From the NCBI GenBank assembly GCA_014879445.1, contig JACSSC010000018.1, positions 1-64,000 of the forward strand: a DNA stretch of 64,000 nucleotides. The letters are read 5' to 3'. This stretch comes from Candidatus Competibacteraceae bacterium (GTDB taxonomy: Bacteria > Bacteroidota > Bacteroidia > CAIKAF01). The position numbers and the translations under genes were made by a program. Position 1 is the stretch's first letter. The number at the start of each line of letters is the position of its first letter. Below are positions 9,264-16,907 of the stretch, piece after piece. A model generated the notes under the pieces. The model saw only the letters and a list, made by a program, of their open reading frames with translations. It did no database searches and had not been told where the DNA came from.

Positions 9264-9571
9264 ATGAATAAATTAATTTTTTTTCGCCCATGGCCTTATT
9301 TGTTTCGTGTGGTATGGATTGCGTAGAGAAAACATTTGGGTATTATCAGGTGTGGAATAACGGTAATTATTCTATCTGTTTGTTAGAAGATAATAAGGGG
9401 TTTTTAACTATGACAGCAGGCGCAATTACTATTAGATACAGTTTTACGCCCAACTGCGATTCATTAGGCACAGCATTAAGTTATGACCACCCTTTAGTAT
9501 TTTACCCTATTGAGAAATTAGACAATGACCATGTCAAGATTAGTTCAACTATTTATACAAGAGTTCAATAA
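9264..9571 (+). pseudogene. Lipoprotein-like small protein, apparently frameshifted in a T8 tract
   Basis: An uninterrupted frame runs from the ATG at 9290 (93 residues), starting MALFVSCGMDC. The ATG at 9264 reads MNKLIFFR in another frame. Adding one T to the run of eight T at 9277-9284 would join them as MNKLIFFSPMALFVSCG, a good lipoprotein signal peptide with the lipobox ending F-V-S-C. The mature part (CGMDCVEKTFGYYQVWNNGN and onward) is a small soluble domain I do not recognise. The stop overlaps the next ATG (TAATG at 9569-9573). Either the gene is broken, the tract is phase-variable, or the sequence has a homopolymer error. Confidence 0.45.
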
Positions 9572-9776
9572 TGGAGCGTAGAGTTTTATTAGACATACAG
9601 ATTCAAGACGACCAAGCAGTAAAGAATGTTACATCGCCGAAAATTCTATTCGGTTATTGAAAGAAGAAAACCTCAATCTGCAAATTATGAAGCACATCAC
9701 CACATCAGTTCAACATCCTTACATCTTCATCAAGCAGCTTGTGCTCTTGCGGTTTTACGATGTGATATTTATTAAA
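9571..9776 (+). pseudogene. Fragment resembling the N-terminus of a phage tape-measure protein
   Basis: The frame from ATG 9571 reads MERRVLLDIQIQDDQAVKNV and stops at 9660. A second frame overlapping it continues with A-E-N-S-I-R-L-L-K-E-E-N-L-N-L-Q (about 9636-9683), which is a natural continuation, so one frameshift separates two halves of what looks like a coiled-coil start. 'LLDIQIQDDQAVKN' followed by 'ENSIRLLKEEN' resembles the first ~40 residues of tail tape-measure proteins in Bacteroidota prophages. Beyond about 9690 the similarity fades. This is recognition from memory of the family style, not a search result. Confidence 0.35.
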
Positions 9777-9798
9777 CAAGTAACAACAAATTCATTTT

Positions 9799-10626
9799 AT
9801 GGAAAAGCGTAAAGTACTCTTTATTTCACAAGAGATGCAGCCCTACACGGTCAACGAAACCCTGATGGGAAAAATTTCTAGACAGCTACCCCAGGGCATT
9901 ATGGAGCAAGGATATGAGATTCGCACTTTTATGCCCCGATTTGGATGTATTAATGAAAGAAGACATCAACTGCATGAAGTAATTCGACTCAGTGGGATGA
10001 ATATTATCATAAACGATACGGATCAGCCCTTGATTATCAAAGTGGCCTCTATTCCGTCGGCCCGAATGCAAGTATATTTTATTGACAATGATGAATATTT
10101 CAAACGCAAATCTATTCTGACGGATGATGCCGGCAGTTTTTTTAATGATAATGACGAGCGTGCCATCTTTTTTGTTCGTGGGGTTTTTGAAACGGTTAAA
10201 AAATTAGGATGGTCGCCTGATATTATTCATTGCCATGGATGGATGTCAGGCCTTGCCTCCGTCTATCTTAAAACGGCATATAAAGACGATCCCGTTTTTT
10301 CTAATGCTCGAATAGTGGTTTCTCTTTACAATTCTGACCAGTTTGACCAAACACTGAGCAATGATTTTGCAACAAAAGTTATTTGCGGCGAAATGAGTGC
10401 GGCAGATTATAGTATCGATAAACCCACTTATCCCAATTTAATTAAATCCTATTTGGGATATGCTGATGCCATCGTTAAAGGAGGCGAGCCCATTCACAAA
10501 GATCTCGACAAGCACATTAAAAACGCTAATATAAAAACTGTAGATTATAATCCCGAAGAGGATTATGTAGGACCGATGCTTACACTATATGAGGAATTAA
10601 TAGACGAATCTGTCGTTGCAGAATAA
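9799..10626 (+). CDS. Glycogen/starch synthase-like protein (GT5 N-terminal domain only)
   Basis: 275 residues corresponding to the N-terminal Rossmann half of a GT5 glycogen synthase (usual length about 480). Matching landmarks are 'KVLFISQEMQPY', 'GYEIRTFMPRFG', 'DDAGSFFNDNDERAIFF' and 'SPDIIHCHGWMSGL'. The ADP-glucose motif K-x-G-G-L expected after residue 15 is replaced by V-N-E-T-L-M-G, and the whole C-terminal nucleotide-binding half is missing, so classical synthase activity is doubtful. A gene of this type between panC and DUF4270-glmS is a recurrent Bacteroidota arrangement, so this short form is probably functional in some other role. Confidence 0.8.
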   Translation: MEKRKVLFISQEMQPYTVNETLMGKISRQLPQGIMEQGYEIRTFMPRFGCINERRHQLHEVIRLSGMNIIINDTDQPLIIKVASIPSARMQVYFIDNDEYFKRKSILTDDAGSFFNDNDERAIFFVRGVFETVKKLGWSPDIIHCHGWMSGLASVYLKTAYKDDPVFSNARIVVSLYNSDQFDQTLSNDFATKVICGEMSAADYSIDKPTYPNLIKSYLGYADAIVKGGEPIHKDLDKHIKNANIKTVDYNPEEDYVGPMLTLYEELIDESVVAE

Positions 10627-10685
10627 AAGCAGGTCTTTTCTATCGTTAATTTTTCAAAAATAGCTACAGCACAATAGCGATTGGT

Positions 10686-10693
10686 TAGATTTG
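10686..10693 (+). promoter_or_regulatory. Possible -7 element TAGATTTG upstream of the DUF4270-glmS pair
   Basis: TAGATTTG at 10686-10693 is an exact match to TAnnTTTG and lies 30 bases before the DUF4270 start. No convincing TTG is seen about 20 bases upstream, so confidence is low. Confidence 0.3.
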
Positions 10694-10723
10694 CATTTTT
10701 ATCACACTTATTAGATAATCCGG

Positions 10724-12034
10724 ATGAAAGGAAATAGATTGATTGTTTTGATGTTTTCAGTATGGTTTTTTTCATCCTGTCAACTTAATGAAAATCCTGA
10801 TCCAGGCGTAATTCCACCCGAAGATTTGCTCAATGCACAATACTCTGATACAACACAAATAGTTGCTAGTGTTTTGTATGACGATACAGTAAGAACAGAT
10901 AATGCCATTTATTATACCGTTGGCAGCAATTATGACCCCGTGTTTGGAAAAACCCGAGCCGCTTTTTACACCACAGTTAATGTGGCTCAGAGCTATAATA
11001 GCTTTGGCTCCAATCCGGTACTTGATTCAGTAGTGCTTATTTTGCGATTTAGAGGCACGTATGGTGATGCTGCCAAGCTTAATGGATACCAAACAATTGA
11101 GGTTTTTGAACTTCAGGATGATTTACCGGTTGACAGTACAGAACATAACTCCTTTACGCCAATAACGTATTATCCCACCCCTTTGGCTACTCAAGGGTTT
11201 GTGCCCATTTTTGTTTCATATCCCGGGCAAGGCACTCAAATGCGCATTCGCCTTAACCAAACATTTGGACAAAGATTTTTAAATGCAGACAGCTTAACAG
11301 CATCAAATATCAGGTCATTAATCAAAGGTTTTTATGTACGCATTGCGCCATGGGTTACACAGGGCCAAACGCAAGGGCAGGGAGCAATTGTATTTTTTGA
11401 CCTGCGGTCGGAGGTAAGCCGCCTGTCAGTATATTTTCATAACGACCAGAATCCGGGGGGGCTCGAAATTAAAATGCTAACCACCGGCTCCGGAAATGAG
11501 CGTTTTAATGAGTTTTCTCACGATTATTCATTTGCCTCATCAGAGCTTGCAACTAAACTTTCAGACCCGAATGACCAAACGGTTGACAAACTGTTTCTAC
11601 AATCAGGGCAGGGATTAAGAATCAAACTCGGATTTCCGAATCTGATGAATTATGCGACCAATCAAAAAATTATTATTAATAAAGCAGAGCTTATTATCCC
11701 CGTTGACGAATCACAGGATTATCAACACTATCCCGCTCCACTAAACATCACATCCTATACACTGAACGCTGACCGAACCTATAACCTAACAGATGATTTT
11801 CAATTTACCTACTATGATAGTTTTTATGATGAAGTAAAGAAACAATATCGTGTTTTGCTTACCCAACATTTTCAGCAAATCATGAATGGAGAGTATCCTG
11901 TTGATGAATTGTATATTGATGCGCCGATATTAAGCAAAAACACAGATGTTAATAGGGTTGTATTACATGGCCCTAATCACCCTCTTCGGCCTATGAAGCT
12001 TCACCTAGTTTATACACCTATACAAACACCATAA
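10724..12034 (+). CDS. DUF4270-family lipoprotein
   Basis: 436-residue lipoprotein: signal peptide MKGNRLIVLMFSVWFFSSC with the lipidated cysteine at about residue 19, followed by 'LNENPDPGVIPPEDLLNAQYSDT'. The 'YSDTTQIVASVLYDDTVRTDN' opening and the phrase 'YTVGSNYDPVFGKTRAAFYT' are typical of DUF4270, a Bacteroidota-specific outer-membrane or surface lipoprotein family of unknown function. It is followed by glmS 3 bases later, a conserved order in the phylum. Linkage to glmS suggests an envelope role, but that is inference. Confidence 0.8.
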   Translation: MKGNRLIVLMFSVWFFSSCQLNENPDPGVIPPEDLLNAQYSDTTQIVASVLYDDTVRTDNAIYYTVGSNYDPVFGKTRAAFYTTVNVAQSYNSFGSNPVLDSVVLILRFRGTYGDAAKLNGYQTIEVFELQDDLPVDSTEHNSFTPITYYPTPLATQGFVPIFVSYPGQGTQMRIRLNQTFGQRFLNADSLTASNIRSLIKGFYVRIAPWVTQGQTQGQGAIVFFDLRSEVSRLSVYFHNDQNPGGLEIKMLTTGSGNERFNEFSHDYSFASSELATKLSDPNDQTVDKLFLQSGQGLRIKLGFPNLMNYATNQKIIINKAELIIPVDESQDYQHYPAPLNITSYTLNADRTYNLTDDFQFTYYDSFYDEVKKQYRVLLTQHFQQIMNGEYPVDELYIDAPILSKNTDVNRVVLHGPNHPLRPMKLHLVYTPIQTP

Positions 12035-12037
12035 AAT

Positions 12038-13879
12038 ATGTGTGGTATTGTTGCATACATTGGTAGTAAAGAGGCATATCCAATATTAGTTAAAGGGCTG
12101 CGTCGCTTAGAATATAGAGGATACGATAGTGCCGGTGTGGCATTGACACACAACCATCAAATCAACCTGTATAAATGCAAAGGAAAAGTTTCTGACCTTG
12201 AATTGTTTGTTGCCGACAAAGACATTCGAGGACAAATAGGGATTGGGCATACCCGTTGGGCTACGCACGGATCACCAAGCGATGTGAATGCACATCCCCA
12301 CTATTCTATGTCTGAGGACTTAGTGATTATACACAATGGCATTATTGAAAACTATGCCACCCTGAAGGAGGGGCTTACGCAACGGGGCTATGTGTTTAAA
12401 AGCGAAACAGATACAGAGGTGTTGGCCCATTTAATAGAAGATGTTCAGAAAAAGGAAAATGTAGATTTACACAATGCTGTACGCTTGGCTTTGTCGGAAG
12501 TCATAGGAGCATATGCCATCGTTGTAATGAGTAAAAAGGAGCCCCAACGACTAATTGCTGCTAAAAAGGGAAGCCCAATGGTTATTGGCATAGGAGAGAA
12601 TGAGTATTATATTGCCTCAGACGCTACCCCAATCGTTGAGCATACGCGTAATGTTGTCTATTTAGATGAAGAGGAGGTTGCCCTTCTTGAGCCGGGTAAA
12701 GAATTGCGTATTGTAACAATTGGCAACCATGAAATTACACCGTATATTCAACAATTGCAACTAGAATTGGAGTTGTTGGAAAAAGGGGGTTACGATCACT
12801 TTATGTTGAAAGAAATCAACGAGCAGCCACGCTCTATTCGAGATAGTTTACGAGGGCGAATGGATCCCGACACAGGTAGGGTAAGCATGGCGGGGATTAT
12901 TGATTTTGAAAAAAAATTTTTAAGTGCACGTCGCATTATTATAATTGGATGTGGTACCAGTTGGCATGCCGGCTTGGTAGGAGAATATCTAATAGAAGAG
13001 TTTGCCCGCATTCCTGTAGAGGTTGAATATGCATCAGAATTCAGATATCGGAATCCTATTTTGTTTGAAGATGATATTGTATTGGCCATTTCGCAATCAG
13101 GCGAAACCGCAGACACCTTGGCCGCCATTCAGTTGGCCAAACAAAAAGGGGCTACAATTTTTGGTATATGTAATGTTGTGGGATCATCTATTGCTCGTGC
13201 TACAGATGCTGGGGCATATACGCATGCTGGGCCGGAAATTGGCGTGGCATCTACAAAGGCATTTACCGCCCAAGTGTCTGTATTGGCATTAATAGCGTTA
13301 TCGCTTGGACATAAAAACGGACGGCTATCAGAGGTTCAATATCGAAAAGCACTTTTTGAACTCCACAGAATACCTGATTTAGTGGCAGAAGTACTTCAAG
13401 CCGAGCACGCAATTCAAGAATTGGCGGCTTTGTTTAAAGATGCAAGCAACTTTTTATATTTAGGCCGAGGCGTTAATTTTCCGGTTGCGCTGGAGGGCGC
13501 TCTTAAATTAAAAGAAATCAGTTATATACACGCCGAGGGATATCCTGCCGCCGAAATGAAGCACGGACCGATTGCATTGATTGATGAAGAAATGCCGGTG
13601 GTTGTTATTGCCAACCGCAATACTTCTTACGATAAGATTGTGAGCAATATACAGGAAGTAAAAGCCCGAGGAGGCAAAGTAATTGCCATTGTAACGAAGG
13701 GAGACAAAGAAGTTACTCGCCTTGCTGATTATGTCATTCAAATACCCGAAGTAGAGGAATTATTATCACCCTTGATTACGGTTGTGCCACTTCAACTCCT
13801 TTCTTATCACATTGCTGTAATGAGAGGATGCAACGTAGATCAACCTCGAAATTTAGCCAAGTCGGTTACGGTAGAATAA
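12038..13879 (+). CDS. glmS: Glutamine--fructose-6-phosphate aminotransferase (isomerizing)
   Basis: First committed step of UDP-GlcNAc synthesis: fructose-6-phosphate plus glutamine to glucosamine-6-phosphate. The N-terminal glutaminase begins MCGIVAYIG with the nucleophile Cys2, and 'RLEYRGYDSAGVA', 'HTRWATHGSPSDVNAHPH' and 'HNGIIENY' are the glutamine-site motifs. Two SIS domains follow ('CGTSWHAGLVGEYLIE', 'SQSGETADTLAAI', then 'EGALKLKEISYIHAEGYPAAEMKHGPIALI'). The C-terminus 'DQPRNLAKSVTVE' is canonical. 613 residues is full length. No glmS ribozyme is expected in this phylum, and the 3-base gap to the upstream gene leaves no room for one. Confidence 0.97.
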   Translation: MCGIVAYIGSKEAYPILVKGLRRLEYRGYDSAGVALTHNHQINLYKCKGKVSDLELFVADKDIRGQIGIGHTRWATHGSPSDVNAHPHYSMSEDLVIIHNGIIENYATLKEGLTQRGYVFKSETDTEVLAHLIEDVQKKENVDLHNAVRLALSEVIGAYAIVVMSKKEPQRLIAAKKGSPMVIGIGENEYYIASDATPIVEHTRNVVYLDEEEVALLEPGKELRIVTIGNHEITPYIQQLQLELELLEKGGYDHFMLKEINEQPRSIRDSLRGRMDPDTGRVSMAGIIDFEKKFLSARRIIIIGCGTSWHAGLVGEYLIEEFARIPVEVEYASEFRYRNPILFEDDIVLAISQSGETADTLAAIQLAKQKGATIFGICNVVGSSIARATDAGAYTHAGPEIGVASTKAFTAQVSVLALIALSLGHKNGRLSEVQYRKALFELHRIPDLVAEVLQAEHAIQELAALFKDASNFLYLGRGVNFPVALEGALKLKEISYIHAEGYPAAEMKHGPIALIDEEMPVVVIANRNTSYDKIVSNIQEVKARGGKVIAIVTKGDKEVTRLADYVIQIPEVEELLSPLITVVPLQLLSYHIAVMRGCNVDQPRNLAKSVTVE

Positions 13880-13885
13880 TTATCG

Positions 13886-14002
13886 TCAGAATTTCATAGC
13901 AGTCATTACTCCGAAAGTAAGACCTGCAATGAGAACTATCGCGAGAATTACGACCATTACCCATGCTTGGGCACTCATGCTTTTTTGCGCTACCTTTTCC
14001 AT
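13886..14002 (-). CDS. 38-residue single-span membrane peptide
   Basis: ATG at 14002 to TGA at 13886-13888 encodes 38 residues starting MEKVAQKSMSAQAW, followed by a clean hydrophobic helix (VMVVILAIVLIAGLTFGVMTAM) and ending in KF. A short polar N-terminus with one span is the usual architecture of small bacterial membrane proteins. It converges on glmS 7 bases away. No good ribosome-binding site is seen, but these are weak in Bacteroidota. The family is not recognised, and expression is not shown. Confidence 0.45.
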   Translation of the reverse strand: MEKVAQKSMSAQAWVMVVILAIVLIAGLTFGVMTAMKF

Positions 14003-14065
14003 AACACATTGTTTTAGTGGTTCTACATGTGGACGTCTTCATAGTAGCAGGGGAGCTAAAAAGTC

Positions 14066-14093
14066 CTATTTTATAGTGTTTATACTATAATAG
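14066..14093. repeat. AT-rich imperfect inverted repeat
   Basis: CTATTTTATAGT (14066-14077) pairs with ACTATAATAG (14084-14093) with a two-base bulge and a 6-base loop. It lies between the 38-residue peptide gene and the glycosyltransferase gene. It could be a weak transcript end or an operator. There is no run of T beside it, so it is not a standard terminator. Confidence 0.3.
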
Positions 14094-14163
14094 AGCCAAA
14101 AATGTTACAATAAGTTGCATGGGAGAATGCAAAAATAATGAATTCAACAAAAGAAAACCAATA

Positions 14164-15312
14164 TTATCGGTTGGCTTTTTTCCACAAAGCACTGTGTTTT
14201 TTTCTTATAAACATTATAAACCCCACAATTACAGCGAAATTCATCATACAATAATAAAATGGAACAAATAAAAACGAGGCGTAATTTTTTTTGTTTTTTA
14301 AGAAAAACCCTATGAGGGCAAAAGCATAGAAAGTCAATTGTAGCATTAAAATAGCAAAGTAAAATGGAAGTGAAAAGAGGAAAGCATTAGACACAAGCAG
14401 CAGGAGCATAGCAATGGGGGCTAATGTCCAGCGTAGAAGGCGATGCGAAACAAATTGAAAAAACAAACGAGGATTTGATATGGGATTAAAAAGAAAAGGG
14501 AGACGGATCAATGCCTGCCATACGCCGGAAGAAATTCTCACTTTGCGATTAAACTCATCATCAATATGCTGGCTCGGAGCTTCATTAGCAAAAGCTTCGG
14601 GCTCATATGCAATAACAAAACCCTGTTTGACAATTTCAATAGATAATACAAAATCATCTAAAATGGTATCGTTTGGCAAGGGTTTGAACAAATCAGATTT
14701 GAACGAGAACAATTCGCCGGCGGCGCCAACAACGGAGTAAAAGAGAGCACCTTCGCGTTTCAGAAATGACTCATATTTCCAGTATAAACCTTCTCCTCCC
14801 ACACTTGAATCATGGTTAGAGGTTTGTATTCTTTTTTCTCCTGAAACGCCCCCCACTTGTTGGGATTGATAATGCATCATCATTTTCTGAATGGATGCAG
14901 GATGAATAAACGTATTGGCGTCGGTGATGAAAGTATAAGGGGTATTTACGCATTGCATGGCATGGTTAATAGCCGACGCTTTGCCTAATCGTTCGGGTTG
15001 GTGTATGTGTAAAACTCTTTTGTCTTGAAAAACAAGCGACTCGCTTCCATCATCAGATCCGTCAGTAATTACAATAATAAAAATGCAATCGGCCGGATAA
15101 TCGCATTGTAACGTGTTTTTCACTTTATTATCAATCACAGTCAACTCGTTGTAGGCGGGAATAATAACAGTAACAGGAGGATATGCCGACAAGGGCATGA
15201 GTGGTTTATTTTGTCGAGTTCGATTAATCAGCACCAATAACAACACATATCCTATATATGTATAGAAAACAACACCAAACGAAATCCAAAATATAATCTG
15301 AGCAGTTATCAT
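14164..15312 (-). CDS. Family 2 glycosyltransferase, membrane-anchored, processive type
   Basis: 382 residues. One N-terminal helix (about 5-27) precedes a GT-A domain starting 'PPVTVIIPAYNELTVIDNKVKNTL'; the first acidic motif is in 'IVITDGSDDGSE', the DxD-like motif is 'TFITDANTFIHP', and a third conserved acid appears in 'DTILDDFVLSIEIVKQG'. 'RKVRISSGVWQAL' stands in place of the Q-x-x-R-W motif of processive enzymes. Several C-terminal helices follow. The architecture fits poly-N-acetylglucosamine-type or related polysaccharide synthases. The sugar donor and product cannot be read from the sequence. It is divergent from mlaE, about 100 bases away. Confidence 0.85.
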   Translation of the reverse strand: MITAQIIFWISFGVVFYTYIGYVLLLVLINRTRQNKPLMPLSAYPPVTVIIPAYNELTVIDNKVKNTLQCDYPADCIFIIVITDGSDDGSESLVFQDKRVLHIHQPERLGKASAINHAMQCVNTPYTFITDANTFIHPASIQKMMMHYQSQQVGGVSGEKRIQTSNHDSSVGGEGLYWKYESFLKREGALFYSVVGAAGELFSFKSDLFKPLPNDTILDDFVLSIEIVKQGFVIAYEPEAFANEAPSQHIDDEFNRKVRISSGVWQALIRLPFLFNPISNPRLFFQFVSHRLLRWTLAPIAMLLLLVSNAFLFSLPFYFAILMLQLTFYAFALIGFFLKNKKNYASFLFVPFYYCMMNFAVIVGFIMFIRKKHSALWKKANR

Positions 15313-15413
15313 TTATTAGTACAAAGTGCACGACAAAGTTAATTACTCTATTGATTTATCCATTTTGTTTATTTTTAGCTTAATATTGCACAAAGTAAAT
15401 CAGGACAAAGGGC

Positions 15414-16154
15414 GTGAATTTTTTACACAATTTTGGGCGGTACTGTATGCTGGTTGCGCGGTCTTTTTCGAGAAGTCCGAAACCCGCTATAATGCGACAA
15501 CTTATTGTTCGCGAAATTGACAATTTGGGTATAGGGTCGCTTTTTATTGTTTGTATCATTTCTTTTTTCATGGGAGCGGTAATTTCTATTCAAATGGCAG
15601 CACAAATTGATACGCCCCTTATACCGATGTACACAGTGGGATATGGCACACGAGAAACTGTAATACTTGAGTTTTCGCCTACAGTTATTGCATTAATTTT
15701 GGCTGGGAAAGTGGGCAGTAATGTTGCCTCTGAAATAGGAACCATGCGTGTAACCGAACAAATTGATGCACTTGAAATCATGGGCGTCAATTCAGCAAAT
15801 TATTTGGTTTTGCCCAAAATTATAGCATCTGTACTTATTAATCCTATACTTACGATAATTAGCATGGCGCTTGGCATTTTTGGTGGATATTTGGCCTGCA
15901 CATTGACAGGTCTGTTAGACGCCACTACATATTTATATGGAGCCACTTTGGATTTTAAAACATTTCATTTAGTATATGCATTAATAAAAAGCTTCGTGTT
16001 TGCTTTTATTATTTCATCTATTTCTGCATATCGTGGCTATTATGTTGATGGCGGCTCGCAGGAGGTGGGTCAGGCCAGTACAAGAGCTGTTGTAAACAGC
16101 AGTATTTCTATTTTGCTTTGGAATTTTATTTTAACTCGACTATTGCTTTTGTAA
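15414..16154 (+). CDS. mlaE: MlaE-family lipid ABC transporter permease
   Basis: Integral membrane permease, 246 residues, of the Mla/MCE family that moves phospholipids between the inner and outer membrane. Signatures are 'FMGAVISIQMAAQI', 'TVIALILAGKVGSNVASEIGTMRVTEQIDALEIMGVN' and 'LVLPKIIASVLINPILT', the last two being the coupling region that contacts the ATPase. About five hydrophobic segments are visible. The ATPase gene begins right after the stop codon (TAA then ATG with no gap). The MCE-domain partner (MlaD) normally next in line is not here; the next gene is on the other strand. Confidence 0.92.
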   Translation: MNFLHNFGRYCMLVARSFSRSPKPAIMRQLIVREIDNLGIGSLFIVCIISFFMGAVISIQMAAQIDTPLIPMYTVGYGTRETVILEFSPTVIALILAGKVGSNVASEIGTMRVTEQIDALEIMGVNSANYLVLPKIIASVLINPILTIISMALGIFGGYLACTLTGLLDATTYLYGATLDFKTFHLVYALIKSFVFAFIISSISAYRGYYVDGGSQEVGQASTRAVVNSSISILLWNFILTRLLLL

Positions 16155-16907
16155 ATGATTGAGATTAAAAATCTGAATAAAATTTTTGGCACTCGGCAAG
16201 TGTTATACGACTTTAATGCAATTTTTGAACCTGGCCAATGCAACCTGATTATTGGGCAAAGCGGATCGGGTAAGACGGTGCTTATGAAGTGTCTTGTAGG
16301 ATTATTACAGCCCACCTCAGGAGGCGTTTATTATGCAGGTACGGATTTTACTAAAGCATCAGAAAGTGAAAAAAAGCGTATTCGCCAGGAGATAGGCATG
16401 GTATTTCAAGGGGGAGCACTATTCGATTCAATGACTTGTGAAGAAAATGTAGCTTTTCCGTTGAGAATGTTTACGAATTGGAACAAGAATCAAATATCAG
16501 ACCGTGTAAAATTTTGTCTTGATAGAGTTAATTTATCACATGCATTCAAACTTTATCCGGCTGAAATTAGTGGCGGAATGAAGAAAAGAGTTGCTATAGC
16601 TAGAGCCATTGCATTGAATCCTAAATATTTGTTTTTTGATGAGCCCAACTCTGGACTGGACCCCCAAACGGGAATTGTAATCGATCGATTGATTATGGAA
16701 ATTACACGCGAATTCAACACCACAACCATTGTAAACACACATGATATGAATTCTGTAGTAGAGATAGGAGATAAAATATTTTTTATTTGTAATGGACACA
16801 AACATTGGCAGGGGGATCGAACAAATATTGTAAGCTCAAGCAATAAAGAATTGATTGATTTTGTTTTTGCCACCGGCCTTCTAAAAAGGGTTCAAAATAC
16901 TTTTTAA
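16155..16907 (+). CDS. mlaF: MlaF-family lipid ABC transporter ATPase
   Basis: ATP-binding subunit partnering the MlaE permease, 250 residues. Walker A is 'IIGQSGSGKTVLMK', the Q-loop is 'IGMVFQGGALFDSMT', the signature is the MlaF-type 'ISGGMKKRVAIARAIA', Walker B is 'YLFFDEPNSGLDP' and the H-loop is 'TIVNTHDMNSV'. The 'FQGGALFDS' and 'SGGM.KRVA' forms are typical of the Mla subfamily rather than of general importers. The protein is full length, begins directly after mlaE, and its 3' end overlaps the convergent antiporter gene by 4 bases (16904-16907). Confidence 0.92.
   Translation: MIEIKNLNKIFGTRQVLYDFNAIFEPGQCNLIIGQSGSGKTVLMKCLVGLLQPTSGGVYYAGTDFTKASESEKKRIRQEIGMVFQGGALFDSMTCEENVAFPLRMFTNWNKNQISDRVKFCLDRVNLSHAFKLYPAEISGGMKKRVAIARAIALNPKYLFFDEPNSGLDPQTGIVIDRLIMEITREFNTTTIVNTHDMNSVVEIGDKIFFICNGHKHWQGDRTNIVSSSNKELIDFVFATGLLKRVQNTF

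Noticed and set aside
12036-13879. Possibility of a glmS ribozyme upstream of glmS
   Set aside because: Only 3 bases separate it from the upstream gene, and the ribozyme is a feature of Gram-positive lineages.
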